64,000 nucleotides of DNA from Ignavibacteriales bacterium (GTDB taxonomy: Bacteria; Bacteroidota; Ignavibacteria; Ignavibacteriales; Melioribacteraceae): the NCBI GenBank assembly GCA_021740915.1, contig JAIOYW010000004.1, forward strand, positions 212,473 through 276,472, given 5' to 3'. Positions 16,868 to 27,390 of this stretch are shown in pieces. Both the position numbers and the translations under genes were made by a program. The notes under the pieces were generated by a model that had not been told where the DNA came from, ran no database searches, and saw only the letters and a program-made list of their open reading frames with translations. The stretch's first letter is position 1. Each line of letters starts with the position of its first letter.

Positions 16868-19636
16868 TTATTTCTTTTTCGGCGATTTTTTCTTCGCTGA
16901 AGGTTTAAGCTGATCTTTCAGAGCTGCTCTTGCTGCTGCAAGTTTAGCAATCGGAACACGGAATGGTGAACAGCTTACATAATTCAGCCCTGTTCTGTGG
17001 CAGAATTCAACGGACTCAGGATCACCGCCATGTTCTCCGCATATACCAACTTTAAGATCCGGATTAACACTGCGACCTTTGGAGGTTCCGATCTCAACCA
17101 ACTGACCGACACCATTCTGGTCAATCGTCTCAAACGGATCACTCGGTATAATTTCTTTCTCAACATATGCCGGAAGGAAACTTGCACTATCATCTCTTGA
17201 GAGTCCAAGTGTTGTCTGAGTAAGATCGTTTGTTCCGAAACTGAAGAACTGAGCAACTTCTGCAATCTCATCTGCGGTCAAAGCAGCTCTCGGTAATTCA
17301 ATCATTGTACCAACGAGATAATCAACTTTTTTCTTCTTTTCAGCAAAAACTTCTGCTGCAACTGAATTTACAATATTTGCCTGCATTTTGAGTTCATTAA
17401 CATTGCCAACGAGAGGAATCATGATCTCAGGTTTTACCTTGATACCACTCTTGCTTACGTCAACGGCTGCTTCGAAAATCGCACGTGCCTGCATCTCAGT
17501 TATTTCAGGGTATTTAATTCCAAGACGGCACCCCCTGAATCCGAGCATCGGATTAAGTTCATGCAGAGCAGCCATTTTCTCCGTTACTTTTTTCGGAGCT
17601 ACTTTTAATTCCTTTGCAACTTCAGCGACTTCTTTTTCATTTGTCGGCAGGAATTCGTGGAGGGGCGGATCAAGTGTCCTGATAGTTACCGGTCGGCCTT
17701 CCATCACCTTAAAAATACCAGCAAAGTCGTCTCTCTGCAGAGGAAGAAGTTTGGCAAGAGCATTTTTCCTGCTCTCCAATGTCTCAGAGAGAATCATCTC
17801 ACGAACAGCAGTAATCCTTTCACCGCCAAAAAACATATGTTCTGTTCTGCAAAGTCCAATTCCTTCCGCGCCGAATGCAATAGCATTCGAAGCCTGATCA
17901 GGCTGATCGGCATTAGTACGGACACCAAGTTTTTTAGCTTTGTCAGCCCAAACCATGAGGTCTTTAAAGGTTTTATATATTTTGGAATCCTTCTCGTCCA
18001 TTTCTTTAGTTATCAAAACTTTGATAACTTCTGAGGGCTGGGTTTTGATCTCACCGTATATAACTTCGCCTGTGGTTCCATCGACTGAAAGATTTTCTCC
18101 TTCCTTAATAACAATATCTTTACCGTCAACAGTCATAATGCCTTTCTTATAGTCAATCTTTAAGGCACCGCAACCGGCTACGCAAACTTTACCCATCTGG
18201 CGGGCAACAAGAGCAGCGTGGCTTGTCATACCGCCTTTGGCAGTAAGAATACCCTGAGCTGCTGACATTCCTTTGATATCTTCGGGAGAGGTTTCATTCC
18301 TGACAAGAATAACATTATGCCCTTTGGCAGCCATTTCTTCAGCATCCTGAGCGGAGAAAGCAATTTTTCCGCTTGCAGCGCCTGGTCCGGCATTCAATCC
18401 TTTCGTAAGATAACGGCCTTCGGCAATTGCTTTCTGCTTTTCTTTTGGATCAAAGATTGGTCTGAGAAGCTGGTTGAGTTGATTCGGTTCAATCCTAAGC
18501 AAAGCTTCTTCTTTGCTGATGAGTTTTTCACGTACCATATCAACAGCAATCCTGACAGCAGCGAATCCTGTACGTTTACCGACACGGCACTGCAACATCC
18601 AGAGTTTGCCCTGTTGAATCGTAAACTCAATATCCATCATATCTTTATAATGCAATTCGAGTTTTTTACGGAAATCGTCCAACTGGCCGTAAATCTTTTT
18701 ATTATCCTTTTTCAGTTCTGAAATTGGATGTGGAGTCCTTACACCGGCAACAACATCTTCACCCTGTGCATTAAAAAGATACTCACCGTAAAAAATATTT
18801 TCTCCGGATGCAGCATCTCTTGTAAAAGCAACCCCTGTTCCGGAATCTTCACCCATGTTACCGAATACCATTGACTGAACGTTTACTGCAGTTCCCCACT
18901 CTTCAGGAATATTATTCAATTTACGATACACTTTGGCGCGGTCATTCATCCAGGAACTAAAAACTGCACCGACTGCACCCCAGAGCTGATCCATTGGATT
19001 ATCCGGGAAATCGTGTCCGGTAATTTTTTTGATCTGCGCTTTAAATTTTGCAACGAGATCTTTTAAGTCCTCAGCAGTAAGTTCAGTATCGAGTTTAACT
19101 TTTTTCTGCTCTTTTTTCATCTCGATAATTTCTTCAAATGGATCAGTTGCGTGCTTATCCATTGGTCTGAGTCCAAGAACTACGTCTCCATACATCTGTA
19201 CAAAACGTCTGTAAGAATCGTAAGCAAATCTTGGATTATTTGTTTTTTTGATCATAGCCTCAACTGTAACATCGTTAAGACCCAGGTTAAGTATCGTATC
19301 CATCATACCTGGCATTGATGCTCTCGCCCCGCTTCTTACGGACACAAGAAGAGGATTTTTAGTGTCACCGAATTTTGCACCCATCTCGGTTTCTACTTTT
19401 TTCAGTGAATCTTTAATCTCTTTTTCAAGACTTTTGGGGTACTTCTGCCCGTTCTTGTAATAATAAGTACAGACTTCGGTGGTAATAGTAAAACCAGCGG
19501 GAACTGGTAATCCAATATTAACCATTTCTGCCAGGTTTGCACCCTTTCCACCGAGTAGTGATTTCATATCAGCTTTACCTTCGGCTTTCTTGCCTCCAAA
19601 ATAATAAACATATTTTGGCAATTTTGGTGTAGCCAT
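16868..19636 (-). CDS. ppdK: Pyruvate, phosphate dikinase
   Basis: PPDK interconverts pyruvate, ATP and phosphate with PEP, AMP and pyrophosphate. A start at 19663 is possible, but GGAGGT at 19648-19643 lies six bases before the ATG at 19636, which gives the usual N-terminus [15 protein letters not shown] and 922 residues. Domains in order are the ATP-grasp nucleotide-binding domain ([30 protein letters not shown]), the swivelling phosphohistidine domain ([17 protein letters not shown], His about residue 473), and the PEP-binding barrel ([37 protein letters not shown]). A basic C-terminal tail (AKKKSPKKK) is extra. The gene lies 29 bases after lpxK. Confidence 0.97.
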   Translation of the reverse strand: MATPKLPKYVYYFGGKKAEGKADMKSLLGGKGANLAEMVNIGLPVPAGFTITTEVCTYYYKNGQKYPKSLEKEIKDSLKKVETEMGAKFGDTKNPLLVSVRSGARASMPGMMDTILNLGLNDVTVEAMIKKTNNPRFAYDSYRRFVQMYGDVVLGLRPMDKHATDPFEEIIEMKKEQKKVKLDTELTAEDLKDLVAKFKAQIKKITGHDFPDNPMDQLWGAVGAVFSSWMNDRAKVYRKLNNIPEEWGTAVNVQSMVFGNMGEDSGTGVAFTRDAASGENIFYGEYLFNAQGEDVVAGVRTPHPISELKKDNKKIYGQLDDFRKKLELHYKDMMDIEFTIQQGKLWMLQCRVGKRTGFAAVRIAVDMVREKLISKEEALLRIEPNQLNQLLRPIFDPKEKQKAIAEGRYLTKGLNAGPGAASGKIAFSAQDAEEMAAKGHNVILVRNETSPEDIKGMSAAQGILTAKGGMTSHAALVARQMGKVCVAGCGALKIDYKKGIMTVDGKDIVIKEGENLSVDGTTGEVIYGEIKTQPSEVIKVLITKEMDEKDSKIYKTFKDLMVWADKAKKLGVRTNADQPDQASNAIAFGAEGIGLCRTEHMFFGGERITAVREMILSETLESRKNALAKLLPLQRDDFAGIFKVMEGRPVTIRTLDPPLHEFLPTNEKEVAEVAKELKVAPKKVTEKMAALHELNPMLGFRGCRLGIKYPEITEMQARAIFEAAVDVSKSGIKVKPEIMIPLVGNVNELKMQANIVNSVAAEVFAEKKKKVDYLVGTMIELPRAALTADEIAEVAQFFSFGTNDLTQTTLGLSRDDSASFLPAYVEKEIIPSDPFETIDQNGVGQLVEIGTSKGRSVNPDLKVGICGEHGGDPESVEFCHRTGLNYVSCSPFRVPIAKLAAARAALKDQLKPSAKKKSPKKK

Positions 19637-19642
19637 CTTATG

Positions 19643-19648
19643 ACCTCC
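19643..19648 (-). promoter_or_regulatory. Shine-Dalgarno site deciding the ppdK start
   Basis: A perfect GGAGGT on the minus strand sits six bases upstream of the ATG at 19636. In the longer reading from 19663 this site would be inside the coding sequence as NNNNGGH, which is not a family N-terminus. Confidence 0.8.
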
Positions 19649-19665
19649 GTTATTGTTATTCATTT

Positions 19666-20703
19666 TTAAATTATTAGTGAATTAAATTCTTCTTCGTTTT
19701 CGATTTTCAAAGAAATTTTGAGATAATAGATATCAATATCATCCAGTTCCTTTGAATAACCGTATAATTTTACAGCATCTTTCTGAGTTGTAAGCACAGA
19801 GTGGCTGTTTGTCTCGTAAAATTTTTTCCTTATCAATTGAATATCACCTGGCGTATAGTCCCTATGATCGCCGAAAAGTATTTTATTCTTTATGGAAACA
19901 CCTGATTTTTCAATCAAGTTCAGAAAAGAATATGGTCTGGCAATACCACAAATAACAAGGCTTTCCTGACCAAGAAATTCATCAATTGGATAAGATTTAT
20001 GTGTTTTAAGATCGAAAATTCCTGAATTCTCATAATAGCAATAAAACACTTTCTTGCCTTCAAAGTGCCTGACCAGATGATCAGGTATTCTCTCCGGTTG
20101 TGAAAATTTGCTATTAATCAGTATGATATCCGCTCTCCGGGTCTCTTCGAATCCCTCTCTCATAATACCGAGAGGAATAGGTTTCTGATCATTTATGCCG
20201 GGACTTGTAATAAATCTCTGATCGATCATCAGGATATTAATATCACGGTGAATCCACCTGTGTTGGAAAGCATCGTCCAATACGATCGAATCAACGCCTG
20301 TTTCTTTAATTAACCGTTTCGCCCCATCGACTCTGTTTTCAGATACTGCTGCGGCAACATGACACTCGTCAGCTACCAGAAACATTTCATCCCCGCTTTT
20401 AGTTACATCGAGGTTTGGAGAATTCCCTGTCGTATTCACTAAAAGATAGCCGCGTGTTTTCCTTCCGTAGCCCCTGCTGAGCACTCCGGGAACTTTCCCG
20501 TATCTTTTTAATAATTCCAGAAGATAAATTGTTGCCGGGGTCTTTCCGGAACCTCCATATGTGAGATTCCCAACCGAAATCACCTTAGCCTGTACTTTTG
20601 ATACCCTGAATAATCCCTTATTAAATAATAGATTACGCAACCTGATAAAAAACGCATATACAGCCGAGAGGGGCAAAAGAAATATGTGAAATACTTTTTT
20701 CAA
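19666..20703 (-). CDS. lpxK: Tetraacyldisaccharide 4'-kinase
   Basis: LpxK phosphorylates the 4' position of the lipid A disaccharide at the inner membrane. The 345-residue protein has an N-terminal hydrophobic anchor (residues 4-22), then [20 protein letters not shown] with the P-loop, [22 protein letters not shown], and [18 protein letters not shown], all typical. Length is normal. It overlaps the upstream acyltransferase by four bases, and lpxB lies one gene further upstream, so three successive envelope genes are coupled. Confidence 0.96.
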   Translation of the reverse strand: MKKVFHIFLLPLSAVYAFFIRLRNLLFNKGLFRVSKVQAKVISVGNLTYGGSGKTPATIYLLELLKRYGKVPGVLSRGYGRKTRGYLLVNTTGNSPNLDVTKSGDEMFLVADECHVAAAVSENRVDGAKRLIKETGVDSIVLDDAFQHRWIHRDINILMIDQRFITSPGINDQKPIPLGIMREGFEETRRADIILINSKFSQPERIPDHLVRHFEGKKVFYCYYENSGIFDLKTHKSYPIDEFLGQESLVICGIARPYSFLNLIEKSGVSIKNKILFGDHRDYTPGDIQLIRKKFYETNSHSVLTTQKDAVKLYGYSKELDDIDIYYLKISLKIENEEEFNSLII

Positions 20704-21359
20704 TGCACTACTGCCATGTTTTGTAACTTGATGAGTGTCGATTCACATTCACTGATTTTCTGAGAAACATCCTCAAATGAAAGCTCGCTGCTGAAATAAT
20801 GTGGTTCTGAATAAATTACGTGAACTTTACTGAAAGGATATGGGAATTCAAACTTGTCCCAGCTATTCTGAAAAACTTTTTTTCTTCCATAATCTATTCC
20901 CATCAAAACAAGTGGTCTTCCGGTCCTTTTTGCTGCCACAACACAACCAGGCTTCATCTCACCGGCAGGTCCCCGTGGTCCATCCGGTGTAATCGCAATA
21001 GGATGGGCTGAAAGTTCATCGCCGGTCAATACATCAAGTGCGTTCTTTCCTCCACGGCTGCTCGAGCCTCTGATAACCTTATATCCCCATCTATTAAGTA
21101 TATTGGTGAGAATATCACCATCTTTGCTGGGGCTGACCAATGCGGCAAAATTCCTGCCAGAATGCAGATACCAGCCTGCCAGCATTTTTGTGTGCCAAAA
21201 TGCAACTATTGGTTTCTCTCCTTCTGAGATTAACTTGTTCACTATACCTTTGTTGGTAATCTTGAAACTCAAAGTTCTGCAAACAAAATTCGTGACATAA
21301 AATAACAACTTCCTGCCAAGAAAATTCTTTAACTGTTTTGCATTATTCTCCGGCATCAA
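20700..21359 (-). CDS. DUF374 lysophospholipid acyltransferase-family protein
   Basis: The 219-residue protein fits the DUF374 family, a branch of the LPLAT acyltransferases. PIVAFWHTKMLAGWYLH holds the candidate catalytic His, LVSPSKDGDILTNIL and GYKVIRGSSSRGGKNAL follow, and AITPDGPRGPAGEMKPGCV is the family hallmark. The family is often found with lipid A genes in organisms of this group; here it lies between lpxB and lpxK with overlaps on both sides (17 and 4 bases). A role in acylating lipid A or a related lipid is inferred from that position and has not been demonstrated. Confidence 0.88.
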   Translation of the reverse strand: MMPENNAKQLKNFLGRKLLFYVTNFVCRTLSFKITNKGIVNKLISEGEKPIVAFWHTKMLAGWYLHSGRNFAALVSPSKDGDILTNILNRWGYKVIRGSSSRGGKNALDVLTGDELSAHPIAITPDGPRGPAGEMKPGCVVAAKRTGRPLVLMGIDYGRKKVFQNSWDKFEFPYPFSKVHVIYSEPHYFSSELSFEDVSQKISECESTLIKLQNMAVVH

Positions 21360-22479
21360 TTAACCTGCTGATAATTTTCGCTGCACTTCGGGAAGCGCCT
21401 CCCTGCCCAAGTTTTTCTCTTATTACCCTAAGACCCTTTTTAATTCTTTCATACTCTTCTGTATTGAAGAAAACAGATTTTGTTTCGGAGTAAACATTTT
21501 CAGATGTAAGTTGTTCCTGAATAATCTCTTTAACAACATTTTCACCTGCAATAATATTAGCCATAGCGAGGTTTTTGATTTTGACAAGTTGTTTGCCGAT
21601 AAAATAGGTAAGAGGACTCGTGGCATAAACAACCAAAAATGGATTCCCAATTACAGATGCTTCAAGAGTGGATGTCCCTGATTTGATAATCCCAAAATGG
21701 CTGTGATAAAGCAAGTCATAATTCTCATTTTTTGCAGTAATCAGATCAAATCCCGGCACAATATCTTTATATATTTTTTCATCAATGTGTGCGGGAGAAA
21801 CAACCACAGGAACGATATCTAATTCCTTTCGGAGTTTTTCTGCAGCAACTGAAATGGCAGGTAAAATAGCTTTAATTTCCTGAACTCTTGATCCCGGAAA
21901 AAGAGCTAGGATTTTTTTTGCCGGATCAATGCCAAGATTTGAACAAAATTCTTCCCTTGAAATAAAATTGTGGGCATTAATTCTGTCAATAAGCGGATGA
22001 CCTGTATAATCCGAAGGAACGCCGTACTTTTGGTATATCTCCTCTTCGAACGGAAAAACAACAAGCATCCTGTCCACATACTTCCTGATTTTATGAATCC
22101 TGTTAAATCCCCATGCCCAAATCTGCGGAGCTATGTAATAAATTACTCTGATTCCAGACTTTTTAAACTTTGCAGCCATTCTAAGGTTGAAACCGGGATA
22201 ATCGATTAAAACCACCGTACGGATGTTCTCTCTTTGCACAAAATCTATCAGCCGGTTCTGAACTCGCCTTATAAAAGGAAGATGTTTTATTACCTCGGCA
22301 AAGCCAAGAAATGCAAGATCTTTCATATGGTAAAGCAGATTTAACCCCTCACTCTGCATTTTATCACCGCCGACTCCAAAGAACTCAAAGGAAGAGTTTT
22401 CCTTTTTTAATTCTCTTAAAAGCGCCGCTCCGTGCATATCCCCGGATGCTTCACCAGCTATCAAAAGAATCTTACTCAA
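21343..22479 (-). CDS. lpxB: Lipid-A-disaccharide synthase
   Basis: LpxB joins UDP-diacylglucosamine and lipid X into the tetraacyl disaccharide. The 378-residue protein begins ILLIAGEASGDMHGAALL, and includes FFGVGGDKMQSEGL, VVLIDYPGFNLRMA, YYIAPQIWAWG, the FPFEEEIYQKYGV and GHPLID region, and LFPGSRVQEI, all diagnostic of GT19. Length is normal. It overlaps the DUF374 gene by 17 bases and the upstream ICMT-like gene by four. LpxA, C and D are not in the window. Confidence 0.97.
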   Translation of the reverse strand: MSKILLIAGEASGDMHGAALLRELKKENSSFEFFGVGGDKMQSEGLNLLYHMKDLAFLGFAEVIKHLPFIRRVQNRLIDFVQRENIRTVVLIDYPGFNLRMAAKFKKSGIRVIYYIAPQIWAWGFNRIHKIRKYVDRMLVVFPFEEEIYQKYGVPSDYTGHPLIDRINAHNFISREEFCSNLGIDPAKKILALFPGSRVQEIKAILPAISVAAEKLRKELDIVPVVVSPAHIDEKIYKDIVPGFDLITAKNENYDLLYHSHFGIIKSGTSTLEASVIGNPFLVVYATSPLTYFIGKQLVKIKNLAMANIIAGENVVKEIIQEQLTSENVYSETKSVFFNTEEYERIKKGLRVIREKLGQGGASRSAAKIISRLIDAGE

Positions 22480-23060
22480 AAATTAACCACGTAGATAATA
22501 ATAATTAAAAAAGTTACAAGTGAAATAGCCTGTAATGTCCTTCTTTCAGATCTCAGTCCAGCCGCAAAATTGAAAGGAGGCTGTTCGAGTTTAGTGTTCG
22601 AGTATTTTTTTAATGAAGGTATAAGTCTTGGCACTTTCGATCTGAAGTGGATGTACTCCTCACCAAATTTTTTCTCGAGGAAATCCTCTTCACCTTTAAT
22701 AATTATTCTGTACTGGACATAAAAGAATAAAAGTGCTCCAATCTGGAGGTAAGGGAAAAGCGCCATTGACATAATTCCAACACCGAAATAAATCAGTATA
22801 TTCCCCAGATAAAGAGGATTCCTGACATAAGCAAATGGTCCGGTAACAACAAGATAGGTACCTCCGACATCTCCGGTTGTGCGTGTTTCACTTCCGGCAA
22901 TTGTTACTCCCCATAAACGAAAAAATTCGCCAATAAGGATAATTGCAAATCCGCCAACCATCGTATAAATAGTCGGCTCTGCAAGGAAAACCATTACAAT
23001 TAAAAAAGGAATCGGGGTGTAACTTCTGTATTTAAATACTATTTTGGAAAAATTTTCCAT
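22476..23060 (-). CDS. Isoprenylcysteine methyltransferase-like membrane protein
   Basis: The 194-residue membrane protein has about five hydrophobic segments and the PEMT/ICMT-type core VVTGPFAYVRNPLYLGNILIY, where the Arg-Asn-Pro turn and following Tyr are the family mark, plus KFGEEYIHFRSKVPRLIPSL near the C-terminus with the Glu-Glu-Tyr motif that completes the SAM site. The substrate is unknown; bacterial members are usually annotated only as methyltransferase family proteins. It overlaps lpxB by four bases and follows the MtnX-like gene by two. Confidence 0.83.
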   Translation of the reverse strand: MENFSKIVFKYRSYTPIPFLIVMVFLAEPTIYTMVGGFAIILIGEFFRLWGVTIAGSETRTTGDVGGTYLVVTGPFAYVRNPLYLGNILIYFGVGIMSMALFPYLQIGALLFFYVQYRIIIKGEEDFLEKKFGEEYIHFRSKVPRLIPSLKKYSNTKLEQPPFNFAAGLRSERRTLQAISLVTFLIIIIYVVNF

Positions 23061-23062
23061 AA

Positions 23063-23791
23063 TTAACCCATTTTATACGCTTCTGCTCTTCTCAACTCAG
23101 CCTGATGACGTTTCCTGATTTTTTTTCTGCCTTCCATTTCGGCAAGTTTGACCAGAATGTCAAAAAAATCGTTAAAAGGAGAGAAACTGATTTTATTAAT
23201 ATTACATAATCTTTTGAGCGTCTGTCTCGCAAATATAAAATCGCAGTATTGTGCCGCACATAAATCCGAATAACCATCGCCTATATAGATCGTAATTTCT
23301 TCATCGGAAGAATGTGATAGAATATGATTACGCTTACAATTGGCACATTTGCTGCAATTTTCATCGGTATATGGAAATAACGGTATTATCGTACCTTCCG
23401 GAGTGATACTGCAGGAATTTGAATAAACCGTCATGTGATGTAATCCTGCGTTTCCCAAAATCTTTTTGATATAGAGATCCAATCCGTCACTGACAATAAA
23501 CACTTCATGCCCGGATCTTTCACAGTGTTTAAGGAATTCATGAAACCCGGGGCGGAGATTTATCTGATTAAAAAAATCAGTAAATTTTCCGGCATCGTAA
23601 GCCGGGACTGTTGCGAGCATTTCTCTCCAGGATGTGACAGAATCAATATCACCCTTAATCCAGCGGTCGATTATTTGTTTTACTTCCTCAACATCACCGA
23701 ATTTGAGAAGCATATTCTCACCGACATCAATATCAGTAACGGTACCATCGAAATCGATAAATATTTTAAATCTGTGCCGGAAGTCCGTCAT
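23063..23791 (-). CDS. MtnX-like HAD-IB phosphatase
   Basis: The 242-residue protein begins FKIFIDFDGTVTDIDVGENM with the HAD nucleophile, has FIVSDGLDLYIKKIL as motif II, and IYIGDGYSDLCAAQYCDFIFA as motif IV, the arrangement of HAD-IB phosphatases such as SerB and MtnX. A cysteine cluster (NCSKCANCKRNHI) in the cap matches the MtnX-like group. MtnX acts in methionine salvage, but no salvage genes are near, so the substrate is open. The start overlaps the smc stop by four bases. Confidence 0.83.
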   Translation of the reverse strand: MTDFRHRFKIFIDFDGTVTDIDVGENMLLKFGDVEEVKQIIDRWIKGDIDSVTSWREMLATVPAYDAGKFTDFFNQINLRPGFHEFLKHCERSGHEVFIVSDGLDLYIKKILGNAGLHHMTVYSNSCSITPEGTIIPLFPYTDENCSKCANCKRNHILSHSSDEEITIYIGDGYSDLCAAQYCDFIFARQTLKRLCNINKISFSPFNDFFDILVKLAEMEGRKKIRKRHQAELRRAEAYKMG

Positions 23792-26700
23792 TTCTGTATC
23801 TCAAAATCCTGACTAAATCTGACAGCAGCAATCTTTGAAACACCTTCTTCCTGCATTGTAACACCGTAAAGAGTTTCAGCGGCTTCCATAGTCCGTTTAT
23901 TATGAGTAACAACAATGAACTGAGTATTATTGCTGAACTTATCCAATAGATTCGTAAATCTGTCAACATTCGCATCATCAAGCGGAGCATCAACTTCATC
24001 AAGGATACAGAATGGAGAAGGTTTAACAAGATAGATTGCAAATAGCAGTGCTGTTGCTGTAAGAGTTTTTTCTCCGCCGGAAAGCAATTCGATATTCGTA
24101 GGACGCTTGCCTCTTGGTTTGGCAACAATCTCTATTTTAGCTTCAAGAGGATCCTGATCCTCTTCAATAAGCAGGTCAGCTTCATCATCCTCGCTAAAAA
24201 GACTCTGGAAAATTTGCCTGAAATTTGCCCTTATCTGCTCGAATGTTTCGATGAATATTCGTTGTGCAGTTGTATTAATCTCAGCGATTGTCTCAACAAG
24301 GTCTTTCTCAGAATTTATCAGATCATCTCTCTGCTTAAGCAGAAAATCCATTCTTTCCTTTTCTTTCTCATATTCACCGAAGGCAAGCAGGTTAACCATA
24401 CCGAAATTTTTCTTGGACTCTTTAAGTTTGTGTATCTCCTCCTTCTCCAGATCAAGTGGAAAGTTTTCATCATGTTCAAGATTCTGAAAGTCCAGATCGT
24501 AGTCGTATTCTTCCTTGAGGTAATCTTTGACATAACGGAGCCGGTAGCTAATTTCATTAGTTTTAAGATCAATCTGATGAAGTTTGTCAAGATGAGAAAT
24601 TTTCTCGTTTTTATATCGATCCAACTGAAGGCTGTTTTCTGACGATTCACTTTTCTTTGTATTCAGCAATTTTTCTATCTCTGCTTCTTCAGCATAAAGA
24701 GTTTGTCGTTGCCCATGGATCTCGTCATATTCAAACTTATAATCCTCAATAAGATCGTCAATATTAGTAAGCTCTGAAGTGAGAGTTTCTATCTCCTTTT
24801 CCCTTCTGGAAATTCCTGCAAGAATATTCTGCTTGGCCCTGCCGGCATTTTTGAGTGAGAGATCATTATTCTGCCACAAACCTTTCAGTCTCTCAAGAGC
24901 AACTTTCTCCTCATTCAGTCTGCTGATTGCAGTATTAAAATTTTTCTCAAAAACTCTGAGCTGAGATTCAAGCTCCTTGATAATCTTTTCGGACGCAACT
25001 TTTTCCTCACGAACCTGACTTATCTCTTCCTCTTTAGTGCGGATTTCTTCAGAATTATCTACCATCCGTTCTTTGAACCCTGATAATTCACCTGCTGATT
25101 TTTCTATATTCTCTAAGGTTTTCTGTTTTTCAAATTCAAACTGAGCTATTGATTTTTCGACTAATATCAGATCAGATGAAAACTGTTTCTCTTCTGTGAT
25201 GATTATTTCGGTTTCAATGCCTGATAACTGTTCTTCAATCTCCTTAATCTCAGATCTCACCTGTTCCAGAGTTTTTTCATGACGTGGACGTTCTCCCTTA
25301 AGGTTTTGAAGAAGCTGTTTGCGTCCGAAAACCGTTTCCTCAGGCTTTGGGCGGGATCCGGCTAATACGGTTCCATTCGAATTTATAAAGTCGCCTTCAA
25401 GAGTCGTAAAACTAAAATTCGGGTACTTATGAAATAACTCGAGTGCATCATTTATAGTTTTAGTAACAACAGTTCCGGCTAAAAGCTGCGAATAATATGG
25501 TTTCCATTTTTTATCCGCCTTCACTTCACCATCAGCCCATGAAACGAACTGTTTTTCAGATTCCAATTTCTTAAGCAGTCTTTTATCACCAAAATAGCGG
25601 AGGCGCTCCAGGAGACTTCTTTTCTTCAACTCCTTCCTAAGCAGAACAAAAGCGGCTTTCCCCTGATCGTTTTCTCTAAGATATTTCACTGCCTTCTGAA
25701 GCTCAGAACTGTCCTTAATCAGGAGATTATTCAGATTGTTTTTTACAGCAGATTCAATTGCATCCCTGAATTTTTCATCAGTTGTTCCTGTATCGGCAAG
25801 CAGGACTTTATCAGCAGCTTTCCATGTGTTATCCTCGAGCAGCTTCTTTAGTCCCTGTGAAATGCCCTCATAATTTGTCAAAAGGTCCTGGAAGAAATCT
25901 ATCTTATCATTCAGACTACTGAGGAGAGTTTTTTCCTCATGTTCCTTTTCTTTTAAGCCATTCAACCTATTAGTCAGATCAGTCCTTAACTGAGTTCTCT
26001 GCTCAATCTCCTGCCGGAGATTAGTAATTTGTTCAACCAGTCCGGATTGTTTCGAAACTTCGATCTGAATATTATGTTCCGCAAGTGAGAGTGACTCTTT
26101 TAGTTTTGCTAAATGTGATTCCGTCCTTTCAATCTCAGCATTCAGCTTTTGGATATCCCGGTGAAGTGTTTTAAGGTCGTTTTCCCTGCTGGCAACCTCT
26201 CTTATCTTGACTGCTTCTGAATCGTTCTTTTCCTTAATCAGGTTACGCTGAGAATCAAAATCTTTTTTCCTTGCTTCAACATCCTCATTAAGATGCGCGA
26301 TCTCAGTTTCCTTTGCGGAGATCAGTCCTGATAATTCTTTTTCCTGTTTTACACGATCTTCAATCTCGAATTCAGTTTCTTCAATTTCAATTTTTAATTC
26401 TTCTATTTCATCCCGGTACTTAACAATTGACTTGGAGCCAGATTTTTTTCTTTCTTCTGTGACAGAGATTGCATTATTCAAAGCATGAATTTTTTCAGTT
26501 TTGAATGCAACCGATTCTCTTTTTTCCCTCAGAGTTGATTCAATCCTGATTATTTCATCTTTGATCTCATTTACAATTTTTTGATACTCAGTAATTTTGA
26601 TATCAAGTTCGGCTTGCTTATGATCTAATTCAGATTTTTCAAGTGTCAGAGATTCGAATTGTAAAGCAAAGGAATATGATTCGTTGATCGAGTATTTGAT

Positions 26701-27378
26701 CTCTTTTTCTTTTAGCTCATCAATAAGAATTTTGTACTTTTCAGCACGTTTTGCTTGTTTTTCAAGATTTTTAACTGATTTTTCAACTTCACTGACAATA
26801 TCGTTCACCCTGGCAAGGTCAACTTTTACTTCATCAAGTTTTTTAAGTGAGAGTTTACGGCGAAGTTTATATTTATTTACTCCAGCAGCTTCTTCGAATA
26901 GCCTTCTTCGCTCATCTGCTTTACTGCTGAGTATTGTTTCCACCATCTTCAATTCAATCACCGAATAGGCATTCGCGCCCATACCAGTATCCATAAAAAG
27001 ACTTGTAATATCTTTCAGGCGGCAAAGATTTTTGTTCAGAAGGTATTCGCTTTCACCCGATCTGAAAATTCTTCGTGTAATTGTAACTTCAGAGTATTCA
27101 CTAGGAAGTTTACCTTTATCGTTGACAAGGGTAAGTGAAACTTCCGACATACCCATAGGTTTCTTAGTTCTGGAACCGTTAAAAATAACGCTTTCCATTT
27201 TATCGCTTCTGAGTGTGCTTGATTTCTGTTCTCCAAGTACCCAGCGGATTGCATCGACAATATTTGTTTTTCCACAACCGTTAGGTCCCACTATTGAAGT
27301 GATACCCTTATTAAAATTCACCTGTGTTTTATTGGCGAAGGACTTAAATCCCAGTATTTCGAGTTTAGATAGATACAA
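23788..27378 (-). CDS. smc: Chromosome partition protein SMC
   Basis: SMC dimers with ScpA and ScpB condense and segregate the chromosome. The 1196-residue protein has the N-terminal Walker A GPNGCGKTNIVDAIRWVLGE at about residues 32-51, two long coiled coils (about 170-500 and 680-1030), a hinge of about 170 residues between them with GSRPKPEETVFGRKQLLQ at its end, and a C-terminal head with LSGGEKTLTATALLFAIYLV and Walker B FCILDEVDAPLDDANVDRF. Length is typical. It is 12 bases downstream of the GH2-like membrane gene and overlaps the MtnX-like phosphatase gene. Confidence 0.98.
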   Translation of the reverse strand: MYLSKLEILGFKSFANKTQVNFNKGITSIVGPNGCGKTNIVDAIRWVLGEQKSSTLRSDKMESVIFNGSRTKKPMGMSEVSLTLVNDKGKLPSEYSEVTITRRIFRSGESEYLLNKNLCRLKDITSLFMDTGMGANAYSVIELKMVETILSSKADERRRLFEEAAGVNKYKLRRKLSLKKLDEVKVDLARVNDIVSEVEKSVKNLEKQAKRAEKYKILIDELKEKEIKYSINESYSFALQFESLTLEKSELDHKQAELDIKITEYQKIVNEIKDEIIRIESTLREKRESVAFKTEKIHALNNAISVTEERKKSGSKSIVKYRDEIEELKIEIEETEFEIEDRVKQEKELSGLISAKETEIAHLNEDVEARKKDFDSQRNLIKEKNDSEAVKIREVASRENDLKTLHRDIQKLNAEIERTESHLAKLKESLSLAEHNIQIEVSKQSGLVEQITNLRQEIEQRTQLRTDLTNRLNGLKEKEHEEKTLLSSLNDKIDFFQDLLTNYEGISQGLKKLLEDNTWKAADKVLLADTGTTDEKFRDAIESAVKNNLNNLLIKDSSELQKAVKYLRENDQGKAAFVLLRKELKKRSLLERLRYFGDKRLLKKLESEKQFVSWADGEVKADKKWKPYYSQLLAGTVVTKTINDALELFHKYPNFSFTTLEGDFINSNGTVLAGSRPKPEETVFGRKQLLQNLKGERPRHEKTLEQVRSEIKEIEEQLSGIETEIIITEEKQFSSDLILVEKSIAQFEFEKQKTLENIEKSAGELSGFKERMVDNSEEIRTKEEEISQVREEKVASEKIIKELESQLRVFEKNFNTAISRLNEEKVALERLKGLWQNNDLSLKNAGRAKQNILAGISRREKEIETLTSELTNIDDLIEDYKFEYDEIHGQRQTLYAEEAEIEKLLNTKKSESSENSLQLDRYKNEKISHLDKLHQIDLKTNEISYRLRYVKDYLKEEYDYDLDFQNLEHDENFPLDLEKEEIHKLKESKKNFGMVNLLAFGEYEKEKERMDFLLKQRDDLINSEKDLVETIAEINTTAQRIFIETFEQIRANFRQIFQSLFSEDDEADLLIEEDQDPLEAKIEIVAKPRGKRPTNIELLSGGEKTLTATALLFAIYLVKPSPFCILDEVDAPLDDANVDRFTNLLDKFSNNTQFIVVTHNKRTMEAAETLYGVTMQEEGVSKIAAVRFSQDFEIQK

Positions 27379-27390
27379 TTTTCACCTGTT

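Noticed and set aside
17388..17897. 169-residue plus-strand frame
   Set aside because: It is antisense to the strongly conserved PEP-binding domain of ppdK; low-complexity Ser-rich product typical of a shadow frame.
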